In this document: piece by piece, positions 1 to 8,603 of the stretch
Position numbering within the stretch: position 1 is the first letter of the stretch
How the letters are laid out: the number at the start of each line of letters is the position of its first letter
Assembly (NCBI RefSeq): GCF_002968575.1
Contig: NZ_PVBM01000006.1
Coordinates: forward strand, 186,001-250,000
Length of the DNA stretch: 64,000 bases
Reading direction: 5' to 3'
From: Neorhizobium huautlense
Lineage (GTDB): Bacteria > Pseudomonadota > Alphaproteobacteria > Rhizobiales > Rhizobiaceae
Notes under the pieces: generated by a model
Database searches by the model: none
Told to the model about the DNA's origin: nothing
What the model saw: the letters and a program-made list of their open reading frames with translations, nothing else
Made by a program: the position numbers and the translations under genes

Positions 1-921
1 GGGCGAGAGCCCGGTTGTCGTCTGCAGGAAGAGCGCGAAATAATTGACCATGCCGATCGCGACGCCACCCGAACAAAAGGCGATGATCAGGAACAAGGAA
101 AAGGTGGAATCACGGAAAAGCTTCAATGGCACGATCGGCTCGGGCACGCGGGCCTCGACGACTATCCAGAGAGCCGCCCACAGCATGCCCGACGCCACGA
201 TCATCAAGGACTGCCAGGCAAACAGCGAGCCGAACAAAGTGACGCTGTCTGCCCATGCCACAAAGCTGGTGACCGTCGCTGCCAACAGGATCGCGCCCAC
301 ATAATCGATCTTCGGCCGGCGGACGGGACGGCGGTAGGGCAGAAGCAGCAGGATGCCGGTCAAGGCGATGATGCCGATCGGCAGGTTGATCAGGAATATC
401 GAACGCCAACCGAAGAGCTCGCTCATCGTGCCGCCGAGCAGCGGTCCCACGCTTCCCGAGGCCATGATCACCAGGCTGGAATAACTCTGGTATTTCGCCC
501 GCTCGCGCGCTTCGAAAAGATCTGCGTTGATGGAGAAGATCGAGACCATGATGCCGCCGCCGCCCATGCCTTGAAGCACTCGGGAGGCGATTAACGAATC
601 CATTGACCATGCAAGGCCGCAGGTCAGCGAGCCGACGGTGAAAATCACGATCGCTGCGATCATCACGTATTTTCGCCCGAACAGATCCCCCAGCTTGCCG
701 TAGACGGGCATTGTCGCACTGGTGGCGAGAAGATAGGCCGATCCGACCCAGCCGAAACGTTCCAGCTGTCCGAATTCAGCAGCGATGGTCGGCAGAGCCG
801 TCGAAACGATCTGGTTGTCCAGCGTCGCCATAAAGAGCGCCGTCAGGAGAAAACAGAAGATCGCCAAGCGCTGGCGGTGGCTGGCAACGAGCGGCGCGCC
901 GGCCGGCCGGGTCATATCCAT
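1..921 (-). CDS. MFS drug-efflux transporter (3' end outside window)
   Basis: This is an inner-membrane major facilitator protein, most like the 14-helix DHA2 drug:H+ antiporters. The reverse strand is open from the ATG at 921 to base 1 without a stop, giving 307 codons of the N-terminal part. Visible signatures are the first-helix motif MATLDNQIVSTALP (Asp near residue 35) and motif A GKLGDLFGRK near residue 75, followed by several hydrophobic helices. A second in-frame ATG lies at 915. It is divergent from a MarR regulator, the usual arrangement for a pump controlled by its neighbour. The substrate is unknown. Confidence 0.9.
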   Translation of the reverse strand, partial: MDMTRPAGAPLVASHRQRLAIFCFLLTALFMATLDNQIVSTALPTIAAEFGQLERFGWVGSAYLLATSATMPVYGKLGDLFGRKYVMIAAIVIFTVGSLTCGLAWSMDSLIASRVLQGMGGGGIMVSIFSINADLFEARERAKYQSYSSLVIMASGSVGPLLGGTMSELFGWRSIFLINLPIGIIALTGILLLLPYRRPVRRPKIDYVGAILLAATVTSFVAWADSVTLFGSLFAWQSLMIVASGMLWAALWIVVEARVPEPIVPLKLFRDSTFSLFLIIAFCSGGVAIGMVNYFALFLQTTTGLSP

Positions 922-1038
922 GAGACAATCCACATGGAGGAAATTTTATCTGCCTTTAGCATATAATTGTCAATCGCACCTTGATGTAAACAGCAAGGAA
1001 CTATTGGCCGGACGAAAACGCTCTGATATCTTCAGGCA
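922..1038. promoter_or_regulatory. Divergent promoter region between MFS pump and marR-type gene
   Basis: This 117-bp AT-rich gap separates the divergent starts. It contains the small palindrome ATTGTCAAT (966-974). On the minus strand its right half forms TTGACA (968-973), a good -35 for the pump, with weak A/T-rich -10 candidates near 943-950. MarR proteins usually bind such intergenic palindromes, so this is the likely operator, but no longer inverted repeat is obvious. Confidence 0.4.
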
Positions 1039-1578
1039 ATGACGACCCAAAACGACCAAAGACAGGACATTGCGGCCTCTCCATCACCCGAGGACGTGGC
1101 ACGTATCGGCGAAACGCTTGCGCGCATGCGTCTCCTGATCGGCCGGCGGATCATCGGGCGAACAGCTATCGCCCGGATCGTTCCCGGTCTGGAAATCTCC
1201 CATCTCGACGTGCTGGACGTGATCCGCCGCATAGAGGGGGAAGCGACAGTGGGAGCGATCGCTGAAGCCATGCGCATCGACCCCTCTCGCGGCAGCCGGC
1301 TGGTCGCAGACCTCGTCGCCCGCGGCATCCTGCGCCGCGACGCCTCGCAGGCCGACGGGCGACGTTCGCTGCTGGTGGCGACGGAACTGGGGGAAAGTCT
1401 TTTTGCGGAAATCCGCTCCGTCAAGCGCTCGCTTCTCGCCCATGTGCTCAAAGGCTGGCCGGACGACGAGATCAACGCATTTTCCGTCCTTTTCGAGAAG
1501 TTCGTTTCCGGTTTCGAAGCGATCTATATGGCGGCGGAGAGGGTTCGCGATCCCACGGCGACTACGAGTGCCGAATAA
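1039..1578 (+). CDS. MarR-family transcriptional regulator
   Basis: This 179-residue winged helix-turn-helix protein has the MarR layout. A helical dimerisation N-terminus is followed by a DNA-recognition region at about residues 65-115, where TVGAIAEAMRIDPSRGSR forms the HTH and the basic stretch RRDASQADGRRS forms the wing. A C-terminal helix completes the dimer interface. It is divergent from the MFS pump gene and probably represses it in response to a small-molecule ligand. The ATG at 1039 has only a weak Shine-Dalgarno (CAGG). Confidence 0.88.
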   Translation: MTTQNDQRQDIAASPSPEDVARIGETLARMRLLIGRRIIGRTAIARIVPGLEISHLDVLDVIRRIEGEATVGAIAEAMRIDPSRGSRLVADLVARGILRRDASQADGRRSLLVATELGESLFAEIRSVKRSLLAHVLKGWPDDEINAFSVLFEKFVSGFEAIYMAAERVRDPTATTSAE

Positions 1579-1599
1579 TCCGCACCACGGTGGCGGAGG

Positions 1600-3117
1600 C
1601 TAAATTCCCTCGCCGCCGGCTACGCGCAGTTTGTCGCGGCCCATGTCCTTGGCTTCGTACATGGCGCGGTCCGCACGGGCGAGCAGAGCCTCCGGCGTAT
1701 CGCCGTCCTGCGGGAAGAAGGCGACGCCCATGCTGCAGGTCGCAACCACGGAGTGCTCTTCGATGAAGAATGGCCGGGAAATCCCGGCCCGCAGTTCCTG
1801 CAGGCGGCGCAGCACGCCGAGATCATCGTGATTTGGATTGCTGAAGACGATCGCAAATTCGTCGCCGCCGAGACGGACCAGGAGGTCGCTCGCCCTGATG
1901 CAGCGGGCCATGCGGGATGACAAGGTCTTCAGAACTTCGTCGCCGGCGGCATGACCGAGCGTATCGTTGATCTGCTTGAAATTGTCGAGGTCGATATAGG
2001 CGACGGTGACCTTGCGGTTTTCCCGACGCGCCTCATGCAATGCACGGCCGAACTGCGTCCAGAACAGCGTCCGGTTCGGCAGGCCGGTCAGCGGATCATG
2101 GTGCGCCATATGCCGGATACGGTCTTCGTTGCGGGCGCGCTCGATGGCGATGCCGGCGATATCGGTCGCCATGGCCGTCAACTCCCACTCGAGTTCCGTC
2201 GGTTCGCGGCCGGCCTCTGAATAAAGTCCGAAAGTGCCGAGGACGACGCCGTCGGGGGCCATGATCGGCGTCGACCAGCAGGAACCCAGGGAAAATGCCT
2301 TCGCAAGCTCGCGATAATCCTCCCACAGCGGATCGGTCATCACATCCTTGACCACCACAGGGGCGCGTCTCCAGGCGGCGGTGCCGCAGGAGCCGACCTT
2401 CGGTCCGATCTGAATGCCGTCGATGAGTTTGGTATAGGCGGGCGGCAGATTTGTCGCCGCGCCGTGCCGCAGCCGGTCCGTTCCTTCCTCCAGAAGAAGG
2501 ACCGAGGCGGTGACGCCGTCGAGTTCCTCCTCGACGGTGCGGACCAACGCGTCCAGCACCGCCCGCAGCGGCTGGCCGCGGGCGATCATTTCCAGGAGGC
2601 GCGCATGGCCATGCCGGCGATCGTCCTGACGTTTGCGCTCGGTGATGTCCCTGGAAATGCCGACAAGGCCGACGATATATCCATCCGCGTTGCGTAGCGG
2701 CATCTTCGAGGTAGTGAGCCACAATAGCCGGCCGTCCGGCAGCGTGATGCGCTCCTCGCGCCCTTCCACCGGCGTGCCAGTGGACATCACCTCCTGCTCG
2801 ATCGCAAAGAGCTCACGGGCGGTCCCATGATCCAGGATGTCGAAATCGGTCTTGCCGATGAGGTCAGAGCCGTCGTGAAACCTGCTGTTGCGACCGGCCG
2901 CGGCATTGGCAAAAACGAAGCGGCTACGGCGGTCTTTCACGTAGATGAATTCTGGCAGTTGGTCGAGCAGGGTGCGCGTCTCGAGCTCGCGGGTCACCAA
3001 GGCAACGTCCAAATCGATATCGCTGTCGGTAGAAATACGCAGGAGGCGGCTGCAGAGTTCATCGAGCGGATCGGCCGCGTCGCTCCCAGCGACGCTATGC
3101 AACAGGGTTCCCACCAT
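1600..3117 (-). CDS. PAS-GAF-GGDEF diguanylate cyclase
   Basis: This predicted cytosolic sensor makes cyclic di-GMP. From the ATG at 3117 (505 aa) it has a PAS domain at about residues 50-160, ending in the classic GISRDITERKR linker, then a GAF domain at about 165-325 and a GGDEF domain at about 340-500. The active-site motif RLGGDEFAIV is intact (near residue 416), and an RASD sequence just upstream matches the product-inhibition I-site RxxD. No transmembrane segment is seen. An upstream in-frame TTG (3135) exists, but the ATG has AAAGGAGA placed correctly before it. The signal sensed is unknown. Confidence 0.92.
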   Translation of the reverse strand: MVGTLLHSVAGSDAADPLDELCSRLLRISTDSDIDLDVALVTRELETRTLLDQLPEFIYVKDRRSRFVFANAAAGRNSRFHDGSDLIGKTDFDILDHGTARELFAIEQEVMSTGTPVEGREERITLPDGRLLWLTTSKMPLRNADGYIVGLVGISRDITERKRQDDRRHGHARLLEMIARGQPLRAVLDALVRTVEEELDGVTASVLLLEEGTDRLRHGAATNLPPAYTKLIDGIQIGPKVGSCGTAAWRRAPVVVKDVMTDPLWEDYRELAKAFSLGSCWSTPIMAPDGVVLGTFGLYSEAGREPTELEWELTAMATDIAGIAIERARNEDRIRHMAHHDPLTGLPNRTLFWTQFGRALHEARRENRKVTVAYIDLDNFKQINDTLGHAAGDEVLKTLSSRMARCIRASDLLVRLGGDEFAIVFSNPNHDDLGVLRRLQELRAGISRPFFIEEHSVVATCSMGVAFFPQDGDTPEALLARADRAMYEAKDMGRDKLRVAGGEGI

Positions 3118-3343
3118 CCCTGTATCTCCTTTCAATCCGCTTCAAAATGCACAAGACCCAACGCCCCACTGCGGTACAGAATGGCGGGAAAATCCTTAGC
3201 GGTGCTTAAGAACATTATGAAATTGCCATTCTTTAAGCCTCTAAAAAAGCCTTTTCGCCCCACTCTTCCAAGTCTATTTCGTAGTAAATCTATGCAAAGA
3301 ACGCGCATGGCAAATGCTTTGCTAACGACGGGGAGCACGCCGG

Positions 3344-4711
3344 ATGATTTCAAGACGCGCGGCATTGACCTTGATAGGCGCAGCCAGCGCCGGAATGGCG
3401 CCAAAAACCTTCGCAAATTCGTCGGGCCTGTCGCCCGTCGACCTGCGTGGTTCGATCGATGTCAGCAAGCATGGCATCACGCCAGGTGGCGGCGACAGGC
3501 AGAGCCGCAAGCTCAACGAGATCATCGCCACGGCGGCCCGCCAGAACATGGCGGTCTTCCTGCCACCCGGAGACTACCAGGTCTCCAATCTCGATCTGCC
3601 CGATGGCACCCGCATCGCCGGCATGGCCGGTGCATCCCGCCTCGTCTATTCGGGCGGAGGGTATCTCATCAGGAGCGACGGCGCGCGGCGGATCGAACTT
3701 TCCAATATCGTCATCGACGGTGCGAACGGCCGGCTCGACGACCAGAGCCCGGCGCTCGTTCGGCTGACCGGTGTCGAAAACGCGATCATAGACAGTTGTG
3801 AGATCATCGGATCAGGCAAGACGGCCATCTATCTCGAACGTTCCGGCGGCAGGATCGAAAGATGTCGTATCTCGGGCGCTGCGGAATACGGTCTTTTCGC
3901 AGTCGAAAGCAGCGGCCTTTCGGTCACCGGCAATACGATCTTCGACTGCGGCAACGGCGGCATCCTGATCCACCGCTGGAACAAGGGCAAAGACGGAACC
4001 ATGGTCACCGGCAACCGTCTCTACCGGATCGGCGCCACCAATGGCGGCACCGGGCAATATGGTAATGCCATCAATCTCTTTCGCGCTGACAACGTGATGG
4101 TGGCGGGCAACCACATCTCGGAGTCCGCCTTCTCCGCCATACGCGCCAATAGCGCCTCGAATGCGCAGATCGTCAACAATCAGTGCTTCGGCTCCGGAGA
4201 GACTGCCATCTATGCCGAGTTCGCCTTCGAAGGCGCGATGATTTCGGGCAATGTCGTCGACGGTGCGGCAAACGGCATCTCCGTCGTGAATTTCAATGAG
4301 GGCGGCCGACTGGCAACCATCGCCGGCAACATCGTCCGTAATCTCAAACCCATTGGTCCCTATGTACTGGACGAGGCGATCTTCGGCGTCGGCATCAGCG
4401 CCGAGGCGGATACGGCCATGACCGGCAATGTCATCGAGAATGTCCCGCTGTGGGGATTGGCGATCGGTTTCGGCCCTTACCTGCGCAACGTGCTCGCCAG
4501 CGGCAACATCGTGCGGCAGGCGAAGGTCGGCTGCGCCGTGACCGTCGTCGAGGGCGCGGGCAACGCCCTGATCGCCGGCAATCTCTTCGAACAGGTCAGG
4601 GACGGGGCGGTGGTCGGTCATCGCTGGAAACAAGCCGCCACAGCCGAACTCGGTCGTGGCGGTAATACTGGATTTAAACATCTGACGATCGAGGGAAACA
4701 GGATCCTCTGA
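3344..4711 (+). CDS. Tat-exported parallel beta-helix repeat protein (TIGR03808-like)
   Basis: This 455-residue protein begins with a twin-arginine signal (SRRAALTLIGAASAG) and is predicted to be exported folded. The mature part has many short repeats of the type GNxIxxx...GI/AI, typical of right-handed parallel beta-helices, the fold of pectate-lyase-like and NosD-like proteins. The pattern matches the alphaproteobacterial family TIGR03808, Tat-translocated repeat proteins of unknown function. GGGGAG lies 8-13 nt before the ATG. A polysaccharide-binding or cleaving role is possible, but no catalytic site can be assigned. Confidence 0.85.
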   Translation: MISRRAALTLIGAASAGMAPKTFANSSGLSPVDLRGSIDVSKHGITPGGGDRQSRKLNEIIATAARQNMAVFLPPGDYQVSNLDLPDGTRIAGMAGASRLVYSGGGYLIRSDGARRIELSNIVIDGANGRLDDQSPALVRLTGVENAIIDSCEIIGSGKTAIYLERSGGRIERCRISGAAEYGLFAVESSGLSVTGNTIFDCGNGGILIHRWNKGKDGTMVTGNRLYRIGATNGGTGQYGNAINLFRADNVMVAGNHISESAFSAIRANSASNAQIVNNQCFGSGETAIYAEFAFEGAMISGNVVDGAANGISVVNFNEGGRLATIAGNIVRNLKPIGPYVLDEAIFGVGISAEADTAMTGNVIENVPLWGLAIGFGPYLRNVLASGNIVRQAKVGCAVTVVEGAGNALIAGNLFEQVRDGAVVGHRWKQAATAELGRGGNTGFKHLTIEGNRIL

Positions 4712-4814
4712 ATTTCCATCGATCTAAAACTTTCATGACTGTCCAACGCGGATTGATCTTTTGTTTTTCGCAAGCGCGCCATAGCTTGCGCCGACATTTC
4801 AAAGAGGGACGATC

Positions 4815-5462
4815 ATGCTGAAAATCTATGGGGTCTATCGCTCGCGGGCCACCCGCCCGCTCTGGCTTGTCGAGGAACTGGGCATCCCGTTCGAGCATGT
4901 GCCGGTGATCCAGGCCTACCGCCTGCCGGAGCCGATGGCCTCGGAGGCGCCGGTCAACACGCTCTCGGCCGATTTCCTGGGCCTCAACCCGATGGGCTCA
5001 ATCCCTTCCATGGATGATGACGGTTTCGTGCTGCATGAATCGCTCGCGATTTCACTCTATCTCGCCCGCAAATACGGCGGGGATATCGGTCCGAAGGACA
5101 TCAATGAAGAGGCGCTGATGATCCAGTGGTCGCTTTTCGCCGCCACCAGCATCGAGACACCGGCGCTCAAAATCCAGCAAACGAAAGCGGATACAAACGA
5201 CGGCAAATCGGAGATCGAGGTCGCAGCCCGCCAGCTCAAGCGGCCGCTCGATGTGCTGGAAAAGCACTTCTCCCAAAACAGCCATATGGTGGGCGGCCGA
5301 TTCACCGTGGCCGACATCAATGTCGCGGAAATCGTTCGCTATGCCCAGGGACACTCGGCGCTCTTCGACAGCCGCCCTGCGCTGAAGAGGTGGCTTGAAA
5401 CGTGCCAGGCCCGCCCGGCCTTCAAGGCAATGTGGGAGAAGCGTCTCGCCGAACCGGCGTAA
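4815..5462 (+). CDS. Glutathione S-transferase family protein
   Basis: This 215-residue two-domain GST has a thioredoxin-fold N-domain (residues 1-85) and an all-helical C-domain (from about 95). The glutathione-binding elements LNPMGSIPSM and LHESLAISLYLARKYG, with the Glu-Ser pair, are clear. AGAGGGAC precedes the ATG by about 6 nt. It converges with the LysR gene; the two stop codons are only a few bases apart. The physiological substrate cannot be read from sequence. Confidence 0.9.
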   Translation: MLKIYGVYRSRATRPLWLVEELGIPFEHVPVIQAYRLPEPMASEAPVNTLSADFLGLNPMGSIPSMDDDGFVLHESLAISLYLARKYGGDIGPKDINEEALMIQWSLFAATSIETPALKIQQTKADTNDGKSEIEVAARQLKRPLDVLEKHFSQNSHMVGGRFTVADINVAEIVRYAQGHSALFDSRPALKRWLETCQARPAFKAMWEKRLAEPA

Positions 5463-5468
5463 GACCAA

Positions 5469-6365
5469 TCATCCTTGCGTTTCCAAGGGGGACGGCAGTT
5501 CGTTCTTCAGCCACGCCCTGAACGCCTTCACCTTCGCCGGCAATCGTGCGCCGGCGCGGGTGACGAGATAGTGCCCCATGCCAGTGCGGGCGCGCACGGA
5601 AAAAGGCTCGACCAGCCGGCCCTGCTCCAGCGCGTAGGTGGCAAGCGTATGCCAGGCGAGCATGACGCCCTGCCCCGCAATCGTCGCGTCGAGGCAAAGC
5701 GAAGCATCGTTGAAGACGTGGCGGGTGGCCATGCTTGACCCGTCAAGCCCGGCCTCCTTCAGCCATATGTCCCAGGAAAACATCGAGGGGCCGTCGATGA
5801 TTGCCGGCAATTGCAGGATATCCCGCGGCTCTTTCAGTCTCTCGGCCAATGCCGGCGCACAGACCGGAAACACCGTCTGCTCGATCAAGAGCTCGGCATC
5901 GACACCGGGCCAGGTGCCGGGCCCGACGCGGATGGCGAGATCGATATCGTCGGTGCCGAGGTCAGCAAGTCTTGTGGTGGCATCAATTCGAAGACGGATA
6001 TCCGGATGCAGCGTGGAGAACCGGTCGAGCCGATGGACCAGGAAACGGGCCGCAAAGACCGGCGCAACCGAGATCGTCAGCAGCGTATCGTCTCGCCGCC
6101 TCCCGAGCCCGACCGCCTCTGACAAGGAGTGAAACCCGTCCGTCAGGCGGGCGAGCATGGGGCGTGCCCCGTCCACCGCCACCATGCCCCTCGGCAGGCG
6201 CTGAAACACCGGCTGGCCCAGCTGCGCTTCGGCCTTGATGACCTGCTGGCTGACGGCACCGATCGAAACGCCTAGCTCTTCCGCAGCCGCCTGCAACGAG
6301 CCGAGGCGGCCGACCGCTTCCAGAGCCCTCAATCCGTTCAGATGCATGAGGTTCAGGTTCTTCAT
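5469..6365 (-). CDS. LysR-family regulator (GcvA-like)
   Basis: This 298-residue LysR-type regulator has an N-terminal winged HTH (residues about 6-65, including LGSLQAAAEELGVSIGAVSQQ) and a C-terminal periplasmic-binding-protein-like effector domain from about residue 92. The N-terminal sequence LNGLRALEAVGRLGSL resembles the GcvA/AmpR branch. An AT-rich 17-bp palindrome overlaps its start codon, suggesting autoregulation. The convergent GST and the divergent small ORF at 6470 are the nearest candidate targets. Confidence 0.9.
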   Translation of the reverse strand: MKNLNLMHLNGLRALEAVGRLGSLQAAAEELGVSIGAVSQQVIKAEAQLGQPVFQRLPRGMVAVDGARPMLARLTDGFHSLSEAVGLGRRRDDTLLTISVAPVFAARFLVHRLDRFSTLHPDIRLRIDATTRLADLGTDDIDLAIRVGPGTWPGVDAELLIEQTVFPVCAPALAERLKEPRDILQLPAIIDGPSMFSWDIWLKEAGLDGSSMATRHVFNDASLCLDATIAGQGVMLAWHTLATYALEQGRLVEPFSVRARTGMGHYLVTRAGARLPAKVKAFRAWLKNELPSPLETQG

Positions 6366-6380
6366 ATAGATTTTCTATAT
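6364..6380. promoter_or_regulatory. LysR-box-like palindrome at the regulator's own start
   Basis: ATATAGATTTTCTATAT is a perfect inverted repeat with 7-bp arms and a 3-bp centre. It contains the T-N11-A spacing typical of LysR sites and stands out in GC-rich DNA. It overlaps the lysR ATG (6365-6363), so protein bound here could block transcription or translation initiation of the regulator. It could also influence the divergent gene at 6470. Confidence 0.6.
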
Positions 6381-6469
6381 CGCTTGGTTTAAGAACTCAA
6401 TTGCAAGCCATGCCTGCGGCGAGGATACTCCACCTGCAAATGATTACAAATTTGCGAAAGGTGACGATC

Positions 6470-6670
6470 ATGACACCCCTGAAGATTTTCTTGAAGCTGA
6501 GGACCTGGTTGGAAACGACAGAAGCGTTTGCGGAGACGCAGACCTGCGACCCGCTCCGCCACCCGGATATCCAGACCATGGATCTCAGGCAGCTTGCGGA
6601 CCTGCCCTTCCCTGGGACCTATCACGCCGAACCGGCAACTGAGAGACCGCAATTGGCCAAATGCGCCTGA
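6470..6670 (+). CDS. Small hypothetical protein, 66 aa
   Basis: An ATG at 6470 preceded by GAAAGGTGACGATC (a good Shine-Dalgarno) opens a 66-residue ORF. The sequence begins MTPLKIFLKLRTWLE and continues into an acidic/polar part containing DIQTMDLRQLADLPFPG. The amphipathic basic N-terminus and the RxLADLPF element recall short DUF1127-type proteins, but I do not recognise the family with confidence. It is divergent from lysR and ends 2 nt before the convergent GST stop. Longer upstream starts lack a ribosome binding site. Confidence 0.5.
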   Translation: MTPLKIFLKLRTWLETTEAFAETQTCDPLRHPDIQTMDLRQLADLPFPGTYHAEPATERPQLAKCA

Positions 6671-6671
6671 A

Positions 6672-7295
6672 CTAGGCCGCAGTTTCTTCCGCCAGCGCCT
6701 TCTGAACGGCAGGCCGCGCCTTTATCCGCTCGAAATGCCTCTGGACGCGCGGAAATTCGGCGATATCGACCTTATCGCCCTCAAGCCAGCCGGCTATCGT
6801 GAAAAGATAGGGATCGGCGACCGAATACTGCTCGCCCAGCACATAGGGGCCGGCAAGAAAGTCGTTCTCGATCAGGCGGAAGCACTCCGCCATGGTCTGC
6901 GGAACCTTGCGCAGCATGTCGGCATGCGAGGACGGTTCATCGGCCCAGCGGGCGCTGCGCCGCCCGTGCGCATGGGCGACGTGAACGGTCGAGGAGAGAT
7001 AGGCGTTGAAGGCCTGCATGCGGGCAAACAGGAACGGATCGTCGAGCGGGGCCAATCCGGCCTCCGGCACAATCTGCGCGATGAAGGCGAGGATCGCAAC
7101 GGTTTCGGTCAGCACCCCCTTGTCCGTGACCAGCGCCGGCACGCGCCCCTTCGGATTGATCTTCAGATAGGCCTCGGAGCGCTGCTCGTTTTCGGCAAAC
7201 CTTATCCGCTTGACCTCATAGGGCAGGCCGGATTCGGCAAGGGCGATATGGCTTGCGAGCGCACAGGTGCCGGGAGCGACATAGAGCGTGTACAT
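6672..7295 (-). CDS. Glutathione S-transferase (beta-class-like)
   Basis: This GST of 207 residues starts at the ATG at 7295, which is preceded by a strong CGGAGG. The N-terminus MYTLYVAPGTCALASHIAL carries the Cys of the beta-class PGxCxLxxHI signature, which makes a mixed disulfide with glutathione. NPKGRVPAL and LTETVAILAFIA complete the glutathione site, and the C-terminal domain is helical. An upstream in-frame ATG (7316) would add seven residues but lacks a good ribosome binding site. A general stress or detoxification role is inferred. Confidence 0.9.
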   Translation of the reverse strand: MYTLYVAPGTCALASHIALAESGLPYEVKRIRFAENEQRSEAYLKINPKGRVPALVTDKGVLTETVAILAFIAQIVPEAGLAPLDDPFLFARMQAFNAYLSSTVHVAHAHGRRSARWADEPSSHADMLRKVPQTMAECFRLIENDFLAGPYVLGEQYSVADPYLFTIAGWLEGDKVDIAEFPRVQRHFERIKARPAVQKALAEETAA

Positions 7296-7364
7296 GGCAT
7301 CCTCCGTTGGGGGCATCCTACGTTTGAGGATGCCCTTTTAGCACGCCCCGACCTGACGGAAAGG

Positions 7365-7721
7365 TCAGATCACGCCCGGAACGTCTTCCAGCCGGTACCA
7401 GACGGGAATCCCCCGCTCTGTCGCGATCCGCACGTCGTTGTCGGCACCCTTGGATTCGCCCGGCAGACGCAGCACGCCCTCGCAAAGCTGCAGCAGGCGT
7501 CCCGCCGTCGGGTGGAAAATCTCCTCGTAGAGATCATCGCCCACCCGCTTACCGCCCGCTGCATGCCAGACCGGTAGCGCCACCCATTCGCCGATCATCG
7601 GCAGGTGACCCGCCTGGAACAGGGCGTAGGACGGGGCTTCCAGCCGCTTCAGATTCTCCGCCATCTTTGCCGGATCGTCACCCGTTCCAGAACGGTAGGG
7701 GCCGGCAATCAAAATCAACAT
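7365..7721 (-). CDS. Nucleoside 2-deoxyribosyltransferase-like protein (DUF4406 type)
   Basis: This 118-residue protein begins MLILIAGPYRSG, the nucleotide-binding start of the nucleoside 2-deoxyribosyltransferase superfamily. It also has a C-terminal LRLPGESKGADND segment, where LPG-x-S-x-G-A-x-x-x is conserved in the DUF4406 branch. It would act on nucleosides or similar N-glycosides, but the substrate is unknown. It is divergent from the deoR gene, whose upstream inverted repeats lie in the shared 126-bp gap, so it may be a target of that regulator. Confidence 0.75.
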   Translation of the reverse strand: MLILIAGPYRSGTGDDPAKMAENLKRLEAPSYALFQAGHLPMIGEWVALPVWHAAGGKRVGDDLYEEIFHPTAGRLLQLCEGVLRLPGESKGADNDVRIATERGIPVWYRLEDVPGVI

Positions 7722-7757
7722 CTTCGTTTCTCCACCTTATCCGCTCGCATCGCGGAA

Positions 7758-7836
7758 CTGCACGAAATTGCCTGATGAGCTTTACTTTTTGCCCACAATC
7801 AGGCATTCTTGCGCTTATTCATGCAATATCGTGCAG
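7758..7836. promoter_or_regulatory. Nested inverted repeats upstream of deoR-type gene
   Basis: The outer pair is CTGCACGAAATTG (7758-7770) and CAATATCGTGCAG (7824-7836), inverted copies matching at 12 of 13 positions with centres 66 bp apart. The inner pair is TGCCTGAT (7769-7776) and ATCAGGCA (7798-7805), a perfect inverted repeat. DeoR proteins commonly bind spaced operator copies and loop DNA. The block lies between the divergent starts at 7721 and 7848, so it probably controls one or both genes. Confidence 0.6.
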
Positions 7837-7847
7837 AGTCAAGAACC

Positions 7848-8603
7848 ATGCTGACCAGCCAACGCAAAAGCCTCATCCTCGACATGCTGCGCCGGGAGGG
7901 GCAGGTCGTCGCCAAACGGGCAGCGGAAGAATTCTCACTGTCGGAGGATACGATCCGCCGCGATCTGAGGGAAATGGCGGCCGAAGGCCTGCTCCGGCGC
8001 GTGCATGGCGGCGCCATGCCGGTATCGCCGGACCTGCCGGATTTTTCTGCCCGGCGAACGGTCTCATCCGACGTGAAGCAACGGCTCGGGGTCCGGGCGG
8101 CCGGATTGGTGCGACAAGGCCAGATGGTCTTTCTCGATGGCGGCACGTCGACTGCAGAAATTGCGCGGGCTCTCCCACGCAACATCCCCTTCACCGTCGC
8201 CACCCACAGCCCGACGATCGCAGCCGATCTCGAACATCATCCGTCGGCGGAAGTGATCCTGATCGGAGGCCGGCTCTACAAACATTCCATGGTCGCAACG
8301 GGTGCTGCGGCGATGGCGCAGATCACGCAACTGCGGCCGGACATCTTCTTCCTCGGAGCCACCGCCGTCCATCCGGCGCGCGGCCTTTCGACGGGCGATT
8401 TCGAAGAGGCTGCGATCAAGCGGCACATCGCCGCCTCGTCCGCGGAAACCTACGTCCTGATCACCGCGGAAAAGCTCGACGCCTCCTCACCCTGCACGAT
8501 CATGCCAGTCTCCGATCTCGCGGGCATGATCGTGGAAAAGGGGATCCAGGAGGAGCGCCTGGCGCCCTATCGCGCGCAGGGCGTCAACATCATCGAAGCT
8601 TAG
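7848..8603 (+). CDS. DeoR-family transcriptional regulator
   Basis: This 251-residue DeoR/GlpR-type regulator begins MLTSQRKSLILDMLRREG, with the HTH at residues 6-57 (FSLSEDTIRRDLREMAAEGLLRRVHGGAM is the family signature; shorter here than in some members). The C-terminal sugar-phosphate-sensing DeoRC domain includes DGGTSTAEIARAL and GATAVHPARGLSTGDFEEA. The ATG at 7848 places the HTH at the canonical position; upstream TTG (7809) and ATG (7821) would add a non-conserved tail. The 3' end overlaps the convergent asparaginase gene by 4 nt. Confidence 0.92.
   Translation: MLTSQRKSLILDMLRREGQVVAKRAAEEFSLSEDTIRRDLREMAAEGLLRRVHGGAMPVSPDLPDFSARRTVSSDVKQRLGVRAAGLVRQGQMVFLDGGTSTAEIARALPRNIPFTVATHSPTIAADLEHHPSAEVILIGGRLYKHSMVATGAAAMAQITQLRPDIFFLGATAVHPARGLSTGDFEEAAIKRHIAASSAETYVLITAEKLDASSPCTIMPVSDLAGMIVEKGIQEERLAPYRAQGVNIIEA

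Noticed and set aside
110..610. 166-codon minus-strand ORF in another frame
   Set aside because: It is a shadow of the MFS transporter; the transporter frame has clear helix and motif A signatures.
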